Below, one piece after another: positions 1-9,500 of a stretch of DNA of 35,683 bases. This DNA is from Methanobacteriota archaeon (GTDB taxonomy: Archaea; Thermoplasmatota; Poseidoniia; Poseidoniales; Thalassarchaeaceae), in the NCBI GenBank assembly GCA_004195615.1, contig PSPW01000012.1, positions 1-35,683 on the forward strand, read 5' to 3'. The notes below the pieces were generated by a model. It was not told the DNA's origin. It was given only the letters and a program-made list of their open reading frames with translations, and did no database searches. Within the stretch, counting starts at the first letter, position 1. Each line of letters starts with the position of its first letter. Position numbers and translations under genes: made by a program.

Positions 1-306
1 GGGCAGCCCCCAATAGGGAAGAAGAGGGGCGGCCGCATCAGGATCAAACTCGGTCTGAGAGCAAAGAAGATGTCAGAGGAGACCGACACATACACCGACC
101 AGATAGGATGGACAACATCTGGATCAGAGATCGTCCTAAGCGATCTGCCGGACGTCGAGGAAACGGAGAAGAAGGAGCCAGAGACCCACACCCACCACTG
201 TTCCATGTGTGGTAGCAGGATGGAGATCCCGAGACCAAAGAGGGAGAGGTACAAGGTCATCTGCGCACATCCAGAATGCGGCCACGAAGATCAGATAGGC
301 TTCTGA
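1..306 (+). CDS. C-terminal part of a zinc-ribbon protein (5' partial)
   Basis: The frame is open from the first base of the window to the TGA at 304-306, so this is probably the tail of a longer gene. A start at ATG 70 would give a 78-residue protein. The codons before it (1-69) read as a plausible basic linker rich in Lys, Arg and Gly, and no good ribosome binding site precedes ATG 70, so I favour the longer gene. The C-terminal 40 residues hold CSMCG and, about 20 residues later, CAHPECG. This is a treble-clef or ribbon-like zinc site with a C-x2-C and C-x4-C layout, preceded by an acidic linker. Such ribbons bind nucleic acid or protein, but the sequence does not say which. Function unknown. 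It converges on the MFS gene 57 bp away. Confidence 0.6.
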   Translation, partial: GQPPIGKKRGGRIRIKLGLRAKKMSEETDTYTDQIGWTTSGSEIVLSDLPDVEETEKKEPETHTHHCSMCGSRMEIPRPKRERYKVICAHPECGHEDQIGF

Positions 307-363
307 TTGAGGGTCAGCCAATTGTAGGATATGGCAACAAATCTGTCGTACTTCTTACTGCCA

Positions 364-1893
364 TCACGCATCGCCCTCTGCCTTCGAGACAGATCTCTTT
401 GGCATGTACAACTTTACCAGTACTGCATTGACTATGGCTACTAGGGCAGAGATTGCTGCAGCACCAGTCATCCCCTCAACGAAAGCGAGTTGCGCATTGT
501 CGATCAACTCCATGCCAAGCATGTTTCCCTGGGCGACTAATTCATTCCCAATTCGAATTGCAGCTGGGAAAGACTCGGAGACCACTCCTGAATACGACTC
601 CAGACCATTGGGGACCACCATCTCTCTCTGGTATATCTCATTCACAGCACTTCCCACAATTGCGATACCGAAGGCACCACCAACCTCTCTACTTGCATCG
701 TTCGTCGCGCTCCCAACCCCTGCTTTGTCATGGGGTATTGAATCCATCACCATGGTGGTTGAGGGAGCCATAGTCAACCCCATCCCCACTCCAATCAGGA
801 AGAATATGAGAGCAAGTGTCTCATACGCTGTACCAATATCCACAGTTGTGAAGATCAGCATAGCCGTGCCAATAATCGCAAGTCCGACTGAAACAACGTT
901 GTTGCTTCCAAATCTCTCGCATAACTTGTCGCTATTCGCTGCACTAGGCATTAGTCCTAGGGGGAGAGGAAGGAAACGCAACGCCGCCTCGAAAGCACTC
1001 TTCTCTCGAACCAACTGGAAGTGAAGCATTTGGGTGAACATGAACGAGAACATCACGAAGAAGGCTAGACTAATGGCTATGAGGCCAAGAGAGAAACCCC
1101 TGTTTTGGAAGAATTCCATTGGCAGCATGGGGTACTCCGTCCGACTCTCCCATCTCACGAAAACAAACACTAGGATTATTCCTATGGCTCCCAATCCTAA
1201 GATCTCGGGGCTGGTCCAGCCCAAGCTAGGACCCTCGATTATCGCATAGAGTACAGAACCTAGTGCCCCTACCGATAGAACTGCTCCAATGGGGTCCATG
1301 GGTCTCTCTCTCTCATCCCTCGAGTTGGGTACTAGTAGGATGTTGAGAATCATCGCCAGTGCGATAATGGGCGGATTGATCCAGAAGACAGCCCTCCAAT
1401 CAAAGCTCTCCACTGCCCATCCCCCCACCAGGAGTCCGAGAGGGGCCCCAACCCCTGCCATCCCTACCCAGATGCCGACTGCCTTCCCTCTCTCTTCTGG
1501 AGGGAAAACCACGACTATGACGGATAGAGTGGCTGGCATGACTAGAGCCGCACCCAAACCCATCATGGCTCTAGCACCGATGACTTGCTCCGAGGTACTC
1601 GCATACTGGGCCGTAAGCGCTGAAACCAAGCCGACGATTGCAAGCCCTGCCAGCAACGCATGTCTCCTCCCGAACCTGTCACCAAAGGCACCCATCACAA
1701 GGAGCAAACCACCGAACACCACTACGTATGCATCCATTATCCATTGTAATTCGGTGTTGTCAGCACTCAATTCCTTGGAAAGCTCCGGCAAGGCGACGTT
1801 AACAGTGACGTTATTGAGAAGCGTAATTACTAGGCTCAAACTCATTATTCCGAGAATTATCCAGCGTCTCCGATGGATGGTTTCCGGATCCAT
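364..1893 (-). CDS. MFS multidrug-type exporter, DHA2 (EmrB/QacA) family
   Basis: This is a drug/proton antiporter-like membrane protein of about 509 residues, the usual length for the 14-helix DHA2 family. Near the N-terminus, after a basic RRR stretch, the first helix is followed by NVALPEL and WIMDAYVV, typical of helices 1 and 2 of EmrB/QacA proteins. The motif A loop GDRFGRRHALL follows helix 2, and a motif C-like GVGAPLGLLVGG lies in helix 5. Repeated hydrophobic segments run to the C-terminus, which ends in a short charged tail. I chose ATG 1893; a TTG at 1911 would add six residues. The gene is divergent from the Asp-box lipoprotein across about 67 bp, so their promoters lie together. 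The substrate cannot be inferred; such proteins export hydrophobic drugs, dyes or metabolites. Confidence 0.88.
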   Translation of the reverse strand: MDPETIHRRRWIILGIMSLSLVITLLNNVTVNVALPELSKELSADNTELQWIMDAYVVVFGGLLLVMGAFGDRFGRRHALLAGLAIVGLVSALTAQYASTSEQVIGARAMMGLGAALVMPATLSVIVVVFPPEERGKAVGIWVGMAGVGAPLGLLVGGWAVESFDWRAVFWINPPIIALAMILNILLVPNSRDERERPMDPIGAVLSVGALGSVLYAIIEGPSLGWTSPEILGLGAIGIILVFVFVRWESRTEYPMLPMEFFQNRGFSLGLIAISLAFFVMFSFMFTQMLHFQLVREKSAFEAALRFLPLPLGLMPSAANSDKLCERFGSNNVVSVGLAIIGTAMLIFTTVDIGTAYETLALIFFLIGVGMGLTMAPSTTMVMDSIPHDKAGVGSATNDASREVGGAFGIAIVGSAVNEIYQREMVVPNGLESYSGVVSESFPAAIRIGNELVAQGNMLGMELIDNAQLAFVEGMTGAAAISALVAIVNAVLVKLYMPKRSVSKAEGDA

Positions 1894-1960
1894 GAATCGT
1901 CCAATGGACAAGGGCTAATAATCAGCAGGTTTCAAGCCGTCTACCTTTCGAGAGGGGTCT
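1894..1960. promoter_or_regulatory. Divergent promoter region of the MFS exporter and Asp-box lipoprotein genes
   Basis: This short spacer separates two divergent genes and must carry both promoters. It contains the AT-rich stretch GGGCTAATAATCAGC near 1912-1926, a possible TATA element for either side. No operator-like inverted repeat stands out. The call rests on gene geometry and is not an experimentally known site. Confidence 0.3.
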
Positions 1961-3442
1961 ATGAAACGCCCTAGAGTGGCACTGGCTACCGTGCTGATGC
2001 TGATGCTGATGCCATTCTCTGGATGCCTGCAGGGCGATGCTCCGGCGAATGAAGTCAAGGAAGAAAAACCGCTTTCGGGGGTATTCGTCACAGGACCAGA
2101 TGGCGAACCAGTCGACGAAATCCCTCTGCCACTCATATTCAACTTCAGTGATGTAGGTGAGGACGGAGCCGAACCCAGCATAGGCGTGACATCCAGCGGC
2201 TGCATCTTCTTCATTGCCTTCGAGAAGGTCATGCGCTCATGCGATCACGGAGACTCATGGGAGGACGTAGCTGGTCCGTTGTGTGCATTCCAGACCAATG
2301 ACCCATATGGGTGGGTGGACCCAGTGACCGATCGAATATTCAACGTGCAGATGCAAGGCCTAGAGACCTCTTGGATTTGCTGGAGCGACGACGATGGCGA
2401 CACATGGGTCGGCAATGCACATGACTCCGGAACAACCCCGATTAATGACCACATCAAACTTGCATCAGGTCCATGGACCAGTAGTGGGTATGGCATTGGA
2501 GGGCTGGTATCCCAGACCTTCTACGATCAAGCCGTGTACTATTGCTACAACAAACTAGCCGGTATCTTCTGCTTCACTAGCTTCGACGGTGGGGCAACGT
2601 TCGAGGCTGGGGGGCAACTCATCGGACTAGCAACTACCAATGGTGGCCTCCACGGGGCCATCACTTCTGCACCCGATGGCACGGTTTTCGTCACACCTAG
2701 GGTCGAGACTCCCACTGTCATCGTTTCTAAGGACAACGGATTGACGTGGTTCGAACGGACAATGGGTGAGGATATGGGCACCCCATACCCAAGGAAGAAC
2801 TCGGAGGTAGCTACCGACACACAGTCGAATGCATATCACATCTGGACTGGTGCCGACGAGGGCGTATACATGGCCATTAGTACCGACTCCGGCGAATCAT
2901 GGAGCCAGACCAGCATACGAATCAGTCCAAGTCAAGTGATCTCGACTGCCTTCCCGCAAGTCGATGCCGGCGACCCGGGGCGTATCGCGATAACATATCT
3001 GGGAAGCGAGAATGGTAGCGAGTTGAATCAATCAAACATCGATGGAGATCCGTGGGACGGCAACGCGCACTATGCCAACGCCAACATCAGCTACTACCTG
3101 TATGTCACATACAGCCTCAACGCACTTGATCCGAACCCCGTGTTCCACACAGTTCGTGCTTCCGCTGACCCGGTTCAGATCGGGAGCATATGCCTGAACA
3201 GTGGGGATTGTCGAGACGTTGGGGGCTCCAATAGAAACCTCCTAGACTTCAACGACCTCCACATTGACAGAGAGGGCAGGGTGTACATCGCCTTCGCCGA
3301 TGGATGCACCGGCTCGTGCGCCACCGACAGCAACGCCACTCCGGAGGACTCCAGAAGCAGGCGTGGCGTTCTCTGCTACCTTGGCAGCGGTCCGAGCCTA
3401 CTAGAGGACTTCGAGGTTCTATCCGCCTTCGAATCCGAGTGA
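1961..3442 (+). CDS. Secreted lipoprotein with sialidase/BNR-type Asp-box repeats
   Basis: This predicted exported beta-propeller protein has 493 residues. The N-terminus is a lipoprotein signal: a basic start, a Met/Leu-rich core and the lipobox FSGC with Cys22 as the lipidation site. Five Asp-box motifs of the S-x-D-x-G-x-T-W type are visible: SCDHGDSW (about 93-100), SDDDGDTW (142-149), SFDGGATF (about 208), SKDNGLTW (about 264) and STDSGESW (about 313). They are spaced as in the blades of a sialidase-like six-bladed propeller. I did not find the arginine triad and Tyr/Glu pair needed to call a true sialidase, and many Asp-box proteins are not glycosidases. It probably acts at the outer face of the membrane in binding or processing extracellular polymers. 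Confidence 0.78.
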   Translation: MKRPRVALATVLMLMLMPFSGCLQGDAPANEVKEEKPLSGVFVTGPDGEPVDEIPLPLIFNFSDVGEDGAEPSIGVTSSGCIFFIAFEKVMRSCDHGDSWEDVAGPLCAFQTNDPYGWVDPVTDRIFNVQMQGLETSWICWSDDDGDTWVGNAHDSGTTPINDHIKLASGPWTSSGYGIGGLVSQTFYDQAVYYCYNKLAGIFCFTSFDGGATFEAGGQLIGLATTNGGLHGAITSAPDGTVFVTPRVETPTVIVSKDNGLTWFERTMGEDMGTPYPRKNSEVATDTQSNAYHIWTGADEGVYMAISTDSGESWSQTSIRISPSQVISTAFPQVDAGDPGRIAITYLGSENGSELNQSNIDGDPWDGNAHYANANISYYLYVTYSLNALDPNPVFHTVRASADPVQIGSICLNSGDCRDVGGSNRNLLDFNDLHIDREGRVYIAFADGCTGSCATDSNATPEDSRSRRGVLCYLGSGPSLLEDFEVLSAFESE

Positions 3443-3473
3443 CTCTCATAACCCGCTTCGAATAGCGTCCAAC

Positions 3474-3974
3474 ATGTCGCTTCCCAGAAGGGCCATGGAG
3501 CAGATGGGATTCTCGGTATGCTGTCTACTGTGTGATGCACCTGACGTAGCCGGCTCCAACAGGTGCAAGAAATGCATCAAGGGTCACACCAGAGCTAGGG
3601 ACAGACTAACTTCAGGGAAGGCTAGGACGAAGGCGCATAGGCTCGCGAGAGAGCTCGTCACAATGCTGACAGATCCCTTCAGTCACATCGATGACGACAT
3701 CCATGGGAAATGGATGCAAACCTACTCGGAAATGGTACGCGAGCATCAACACGATCCCGAGAAGGCTGGGGGCGAGAGACGTTTGAGAAGACAGCGCCTG
3801 TCTCGAAAGACCTCCTTGATTCGAGATGTGGCCAATAAGAACAAGTGGGCTGAGAACCCACCAGATGAAACGCAGATGGAGGAGATGCGAGAGATACTCC
3901 GGGATGGGGACACGAAACCACCAATGACATGGGACGATCTCATTGCCGAGATAGAGGACATGCTGGACGATTGA
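3474..3974 (+). CDS. Small zinc-finger protein of unknown function
   Basis: This 166-residue soluble protein is of a type I do not recognise. Near the N-terminus, C17-x2-C20 and C31-x2-C34 (CLLC and CKKC) form a plausible zinc knuckle. A long, strongly charged helical region rich in Arg, Lys and Glu follows, and the protein ends in an acidic tail with DDLIAEIEDMLDD. The basic middle could contact nucleic acid, but no known DNA-binding fold is evident. It starts 31 bp after the Asp-box lipoprotein and ends 42 bp before the ATG of the membrane metalloprotease, so it may be cotranscribed with the latter. Confidence 0.7.
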   Translation: MSLPRRAMEQMGFSVCCLLCDAPDVAGSNRCKKCIKGHTRARDRLTSGKARTKAHRLARELVTMLTDPFSHIDDDIHGKWMQTYSEMVREHQHDPEKAGGERRLRRQRLSRKTSLIRDVANKNKWAENPPDETQMEEMREILRDGDTKPPMTWDDLIAEIEDMLDD

Positions 3975-4016
3975 ACCCGAATAGCATTGATATCATACGA
4001 TAGAGACCAGTATTCG

Positions 4017-4832
4017 ATGACAGCGGAGAGGGACCCCCGGGCATGGTGGGTTGACGACGACCCCCTAGAAGCCAGACAGAGGACAAGCAGCCACACATCT
4101 GCTAGAGACGACGGCACGTGGCGACAACCGAGAATCCGGGTGGTCCAAATGGACCAAGGAGGCAAAGGAAGCTCCAGCTTCTTCGGGGATCCCCGAGCTA
4201 TGGCCCCCATCCATCTACACAAGGGCTCAATTTGGCACTTCTCCAGAACAGAGATTCGCCACCTCGCTCTAGCGACAGGAGCCTTCACTCTGGCACTAGC
4301 ACTGATGTTCGAGGGAGGAGTCCTGAATATATCTTCGAGCTTCCCGTACTACTGCATTATTTCTTTGATATCCTTTACTCCTGCATTCCTCCTTCACGAG
4401 TTTGCCCATAAGTTCGTCGCCAAGTTCTACGGATGTTGGGCTGAGTTCAGAGCGGACCCAGCCGGTTTACGTTTTGGTCTAATTCTAGCCGCGATACTTG
4501 GAATCGTCTTCATGGCACCCGGGGCGGTCATGGTCGCAGGAAATGCAACTAGGAACCAGTTTGGCAAGATTGCCGTGGCTGGACCAGTCACAAACATGGC
4601 ACTCTGGGTATTGGGTTACGGAGCATGGATAGTTCTCGGAGAGGTTGGTGGGATAAACAACGTAATCAAGTTCTGGCTCTGGGGAAACTCGATTCTCTGT
4701 GCATTCAACATGCTTCCCTTCGGACCATTGGACGGTAAGAAGATCAGGACTTGGTCGGAACCGATATTCTACACCTGTCTCAGCATCGCATTGGCAATGG
4801 TATACGTTACGATAACTAGCGTCTCCGTCTAG
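4017..4832 (+). CDS. M50 / site-2-protease-like membrane metallopeptidase
   Basis: This is a predicted intramembrane zinc protease. From ATG 4017 (271 residues) the first 75 or so residues are hydrophilic and probably cytosolic. A hydrophobic segment follows, then the HEFAH zinc motif at about 127-131 at the start of a helix, then GKIAVAGPVTNMALW and NMLPFGPLDG at about 231-240. The latter is the N-x-x-P-x-x-x-x-D-G motif that supplies the third metal ligand in S2P enzymes. Family members cleave membrane-tethered substrates such as anti-sigma factors or signal peptides, though in archaea substrates are mostly unknown. A TTG at 3987 would add ten residues and is the alternative start. The gene ends exactly where the convergent M28 gene ends (4832/4833). 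The adjacent charged zinc-finger protein may be functionally linked; that is a guess. Confidence 0.87.
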   Translation: MTAERDPRAWWVDDDPLEARQRTSSHTSARDDGTWRQPRIRVVQMDQGGKGSSSFFGDPRAMAPIHLHKGSIWHFSRTEIRHLALATGAFTLALALMFEGGVLNISSSFPYYCIISLISFTPAFLLHEFAHKFVAKFYGCWAEFRADPAGLRFGLILAAILGIVFMAPGAVMVAGNATRNQFGKIAVAGPVTNMALWVLGYGAWIVLGEVGGINNVIKFWLWGNSILCAFNMLPFGPLDGKKIRTWSEPIFYTCLSIALAMVYVTITSVSV

Positions 4833-6533
4833 TCACTGAATCGCGTTCAGAACCGGCTTCTCGTCACAGTGGAAGAAGGTCATGAGCGCCCACCATGTGA
4901 TCATATCGAGGCTGTTGACGAGATTCGCTACTCCCGTATTCTCCTCGCCGTAGTCTTTGCCGGTGGTGTCCATCCACTGCTCCATCTCCTCGAGTGTGTC
5001 ACAGGTCTGGTGGTAGCACCAGTATCCATCAACCAGGCCACCGAAGCCCACGGTCACGGTACCGAGGTTGTCCTGGAAGCTGGCGTGGTCACTGCGAGCC
5101 GTGGTATCCTCGTAGACAATAATCTCTGGTCTGCCCATGTCCAGCCAGACATCCGTTTTCCAGGTATCGACTGAGAAGTTGGAACCCACCAAGGTACCCA
5201 TCTGCTCCTCGAGCCCTAGGGCGTCTGAGCCAATCCAGTTGGACAACCCGACCATCCCCGGCTGATCGAGACTGTCGTGGTTCGGACCGGGCCCGATGTA
5301 GACTCTCATCGGCCAAACCTCAGTGTCCTTCGGGTAACCACCCTCGTCGATCTGCGGGTCGGGATCACCATGGGGGGCCCCTCCTCCTCCCGGCCAATTC
5401 ACCCCAGCCATGTCGAGATTGATGTAGTTGGTAACTGTGACATCCGGGTTGTCCTCTTTGACGTAGTAGTCGGTCCAGTAGTCCGACCCTCTCTTTCCTC
5501 CCTCTTCCCCCGACCAGAGGCAGAAAACCATCGTACGGCGGCTCTCGAAGTCAGCTAGTGCTCGAGCGGTCTCTAGCACCATCGAGGTTCCTGCGGAATT
5601 GTCGTACGCTCCGACCCTGGTTCCATATGTCCTTGACCCAGTTACGTGCGGATCCAGCACGACCATGTTCGCTGGGGGAGCAATGTCAAAGTGGGCCCCG
5701 AAAACTAGCCATTCGTTCGTGAAGACACTACCCCACTTGTAGGCACATATGTTGTACGCTTCGGGATTCTGGATTCCGAAAATGTCAGTGAACTCGAACC
5801 GGTGCGTCATTACTTCGAGTCCGAAGGAGGATAGCTCGGATATCAGGTACTGGGCCGCGTCCTCGTATGCAGGGTTGCCCTGTCCGGCCCACCTATCCCA
5901 GTACCCCGCCTTGCCATCTACCGGATCCAGTGCGTTCGCAGGATCTGTAATCTCGTGCAGCCTCTCGTAGACTACCCTCCCATGCACTACTCCTGATGAG
6001 TGTGCCCCACCTTCGCCCTCAGCGACCGTCGAAACTCTTTCTGAAAACACGGTCTTAACCGAGACGGCACCCCCCGCGTCTTCACTACTGTTCAGAGTGT
6101 CAAGGGAGGAATTGGCACGGACTCTGCTCACTCCGAAGCCATCCTCGCCCGCTGCACCCCCTCTCTCAAACCACGAACCCCATGATTCGTTAGCGGCCCT
6201 GACAGGCCAATTATCCCGGCCCGACTCACCGACTAGCATAACGAGGAGGGAGACCCTAGGTGGAGAGAGTAAGTCGAGGGATATGGCCGCCCCCTTTACG
6301 ATGTCGACAACGGTTGAGTTCTGAACGAAACCGGTTATTGGGTCTCTAACTAGGTATGGCACGAAGACTGACATGCTCTGCCCCGCTTCTAGGGAAACCT
6401 CTTGGAAAACCCCCGAAATCAGAGTTCCCGGAGTAACCTCGAGATCGTTCGAATTAACCTCTCCCCGACTCTCACCGAAGCACCCACTTAGCGGGGCAGT
6501 CAAAATTATGAAAACCATCAGAAAGGCTCGCAT
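4833..6533 (-). CDS. M28-family zinc metallopeptidase lipoprotein
   Basis: This is an exported aminopeptidase-like enzyme of 566 residues. The signal peptide ends in the lipobox LSGC, with Cys18 lipidated, so it should sit on the outer face of the membrane. Residues 20-190 form an extra N-terminal region without a recognised fold. The peptidase domain begins near 200 and carries the full di-zinc set of M28 enzymes: H281 in GAHFD, D311 in AYDNSAG, the catalytic Glu pair in SGEEGG (343-344), D374 in NLDMAG and H483 in SDHASF. It is therefore probably active, releasing amino acids or short peptides from extracellular protein, in keeping with a heterotrophic lifestyle. It is the last gene of a minus-strand block, starting 10 bp after the 1048-residue surface protein. 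Confidence 0.92.
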   Translation of the reverse strand: MRAFLMVFIILTAPLSGCFGESRGEVNSNDLEVTPGTLISGVFQEVSLEAGQSMSVFVPYLVRDPITGFVQNSTVVDIVKGAAISLDLLSPPRVSLLVMLVGESGRDNWPVRAANESWGSWFERGGAAGEDGFGVSRVRANSSLDTLNSSEDAGGAVSVKTVFSERVSTVAEGEGGAHSSGVVHGRVVYERLHEITDPANALDPVDGKAGYWDRWAGQGNPAYEDAAQYLISELSSFGLEVMTHRFEFTDIFGIQNPEAYNICAYKWGSVFTNEWLVFGAHFDIAPPANMVVLDPHVTGSRTYGTRVGAYDNSAGTSMVLETARALADFESRRTMVFCLWSGEEGGKRGSDYWTDYYVKEDNPDVTVTNYINLDMAGVNWPGGGGAPHGDPDPQIDEGGYPKDTEVWPMRVYIGPGPNHDSLDQPGMVGLSNWIGSDALGLEEQMGTLVGSNFSVDTWKTDVWLDMGRPEIIVYEDTTARSDHASFQDNLGTVTVGFGGLVDGYWCYHQTCDTLEEMEQWMDTTGKDYGEENTGVANLVNSLDMITWWALMTFFHCDEKPVLNAIQ

Positions 6534-6543
6534 GGGACCCTCA

Positions 6544-9500
6544 CTATCCGGCTACCAGCCTTCTCTTGACCACTATGCCATTGTCTGATACCTGCAGAAC
6601 TTCGACCGTTGGTTGGGGTGGGATGTAACCCATCGGCGAAGCGACAGATTCCTCTAAGGCCTCTAGGGACGCAGCCCGCCTCTTTCGTTTCCTCTTCGTC
6701 ATCCTCCTTCTCGTTCTCCAAAGGGCAAAAAGAATCAGCCCAATTAGGTAATACTGAATCTGGGAGAGAACCCACATCGGAGTCAGGAGGACGTTGAACT
6801 CCAATTTGTCATCAGTCATGCCTGGTGCGATTTTGTAGGTGATGACTTGTCGCGAAGAGTTGTCCATTTCGGATGTCACCCTCCCCATCGAGGACGACAA
6901 ATCCTCTAGTTCGATGCCCAATGGCAATGTTAAGGTCACGAACCCGAAGAGGTCCAAACCCATCTCTTCGGGGCCTACGTTGGACAGCCTTGAGCTGGGG
7001 AAGTCGATTGAGATTGACTCGGGCGTTCTTAACCCATCAGCACTGACCATACTAGCAGAGAGGGCACCAGTCAATCCATTCATTGCGGCGACCATTGGAT
7101 TCAGGAAGGGGGCCAGAAGGGCACCTGCTGGATCAGTTGCCACTATTCCTATCTCCGGGGAGCCGGACCCGCTCTGAACCATCTTGATGAGTTCGAACCA
7201 TGAGTTGTCAATGCCAGTTGTAATCCTCACTCTTGGGATTTCTACGCTGAGCACTATCCCTCGCTCGTCCCCAACAACCCCATCGTTGTCGATGAGCATG
7301 TCGTATGGTAATTCGATATCTACCGAAAAAGCAGACATGTCTACGTTCCCTATGCCGTTGCTCTCATCCTCCATCAGTTCTGTAGAAGCATGACTAATTA
7401 GAGACTCGATATCCCCTTCAAGGCTGTTTGCGTAGGCCGGTAGACCCGTGCTGGTAAAGGGAATTTTCTGGTCACAGAAAGACCTCCCGTTGTCGCAAAG
7501 GGAGAACTCCACTTCGAGGGGGTCGCCCCTGGAGCCGATATCTAGCAAAGCCCGAAAAAGGTCAGCCGGCAGCACATCGAGGTTCAAAGTGGTCGAACCT
7601 GTGCTCAATGACTCGAACAGGGCGTCAGGAACGGCAATCCTGTGAATGGTGAGCTCCACCTTTAGAGCGAATTCCACCGTACCCCCCTTGGTGAGTGGTA
7701 GGCTGGCAAAGGACGCTTCTTCCAAATCCCAATCGACATCAATGTATCCACAGCTCTTCGAAGTGGACGGGCAAACCATGTCGGGAGTATTGTCAAAGCA
7801 ACCTTCGTTCGCTGTGTCTCTGCAAATCGAATGATCCCATGAGAAAGCCTCCGAGCCCGTTAGGCTGATGGCGCCATCATGGTTCCCAGAGGCTCGGTAA
7901 GACAAATCGATGGTGTTGCCACCCCCAATCGTCGAAGCCCACGTGGGTAGGACAATCGACATTGTTAGATCTGCATTGACGCCGCTAGGGAGGAGGTCCC
8001 CGATGAAGGACTCCATCGTAGAATCGCTAAGAACTGTTGTGAACTCCATCCCTGAATTCAGAAGTTTCCCAAGATCATCCCCAGAAACGGAGTTCATGAA
8101 GCCGGAGTCTCCGAGGTTGCCACCTAGAAGATCAGCGAGACTCAGGGGGAAAGTGTGACTGACAGACCTCATGTAGACGGGGTACGAGTCATCCATGGCC
8201 ACTGATCCCTCCATGCAGTAATACTGCCCCCTGATGCAACCAAAGCTGTGAGTGTAGTTCAGACCACCAGGGTCCTGCGGTGCTTGAGACACGTGAGTCC
8301 ATGTGAACTCGCCCATTGCGACGTTCAAACCCTCCTTGGAGCTAGCAAGGGCCTGTCCGATTCCCGAAATCGGGATGTTGCTAGACAGGTCGCTCAGATC
8401 CAACAGACCGGTGTGGTATGCCATCCTGATCCCGTCTGATGTGATTACTGGTATGGTGGCCTTGTCTGCGGGCATCAGCGGTGGGACGCCCCAACTATTC
8501 AAGGAGCTGGATTGGATTTGGTAAATCCCCACGATGACCTCGATGAATGAGTTTTCCTCATCGGAAAGATCCACCGAGACCCTCACATCCAGACTTCTGT
8601 CTAAGGGGCTTACATCCACCACTCCGGTGGTTTCACTCTGCCTGTAACCCATGCCCATATCCAGATCTGCTTGGAGAACTCCATTGGGATCGTTGCGATT
8701 GTCCACGGACCACAGCCCGGATTGGTAGGCGCCACCGGCTTCGGATATCTCCTCGCCGAAAGCCCATCCACCCGCATCTACAACCGTGGCATAAGATGGT
8801 GGTCGGATGGCATATACTCCTTTGTGTCCGGGCTGCACACGCACATCGAAATTCGTTGTGATTTGCGAACCCATCACCAGAAGCCCCTCTAGCGCTGTGT
8901 CGAGGTTGGAGGCACTCACCCCATTGAGTCCGTAGGTGCTGGAAACGGGGAGGGTGATGTTAACGTTAGTCGAAATGCAGATTGGGGGCTCGAAGGCGTT
9001 ACCGTCAGAGTCTAGCAAAGGGTCAAGCTCGCAGTCCACAGCTGATACGACCCCTAAGTCGTCGGGAACGAATATCTTGTCCGACCATGTTGTGTTGGGA
9101 GTGGAAGAACCACCCCAGTTTGACAGGAAACTGGAAATCGTGCCGTCTATCTCGGCTAGAAGCGACTCCTGAACCGTCGGCGAACCTGAGTCATTGGGAT
9201 CTGTATTCTCGTCGAAGGAAGACCTAAGGACATCGGCGGGCAGACCATCGTTTGACATGATGTTGTCCGACTGCAGGGCGGTTGTCATTGACACAGAGTT
9301 GAACAGACCCAAACCCCCCTTGTTCCACTCCCTGATTGCCCATGATGCTTGAAACTGGATTTCAGTGGGGCTTGTCATGTTGAAGTGAAACATCCCCTCG
9401 ACCCAGTCGGTGACGTCTGTGGTCCCATCGTCGGCATCGGTCCTGTCGTCGCAAACACCACCCAACGTAGAGGGGGAGTCTTGACAGATCGTCATTTCAT

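Noticed and set aside
404-1024. 206-codon plus-strand ORF opposite the MFS gene
   Set aside because: It is an antisense shadow; the minus-strand product has complete MFS motifs, and this one is low-complexity Ser/Thr/Pro/Ile.
1289-1918. 209-codon plus-strand ORF opposite the MFS N-terminal half
   Set aside because: Antisense shadow with no motif and the composition expected from reverse-reading a membrane protein.
1961-3442. True sialidase
   Set aside because: Asp boxes are present, but I could not find the arginine triad and Tyr/Glu catalytic residues, so only the fold type is claimed.
3746-4288. 180-codon minus-strand ORF
   Set aside because: It spans the ends of two convincing plus-strand genes and has no recognisable feature.
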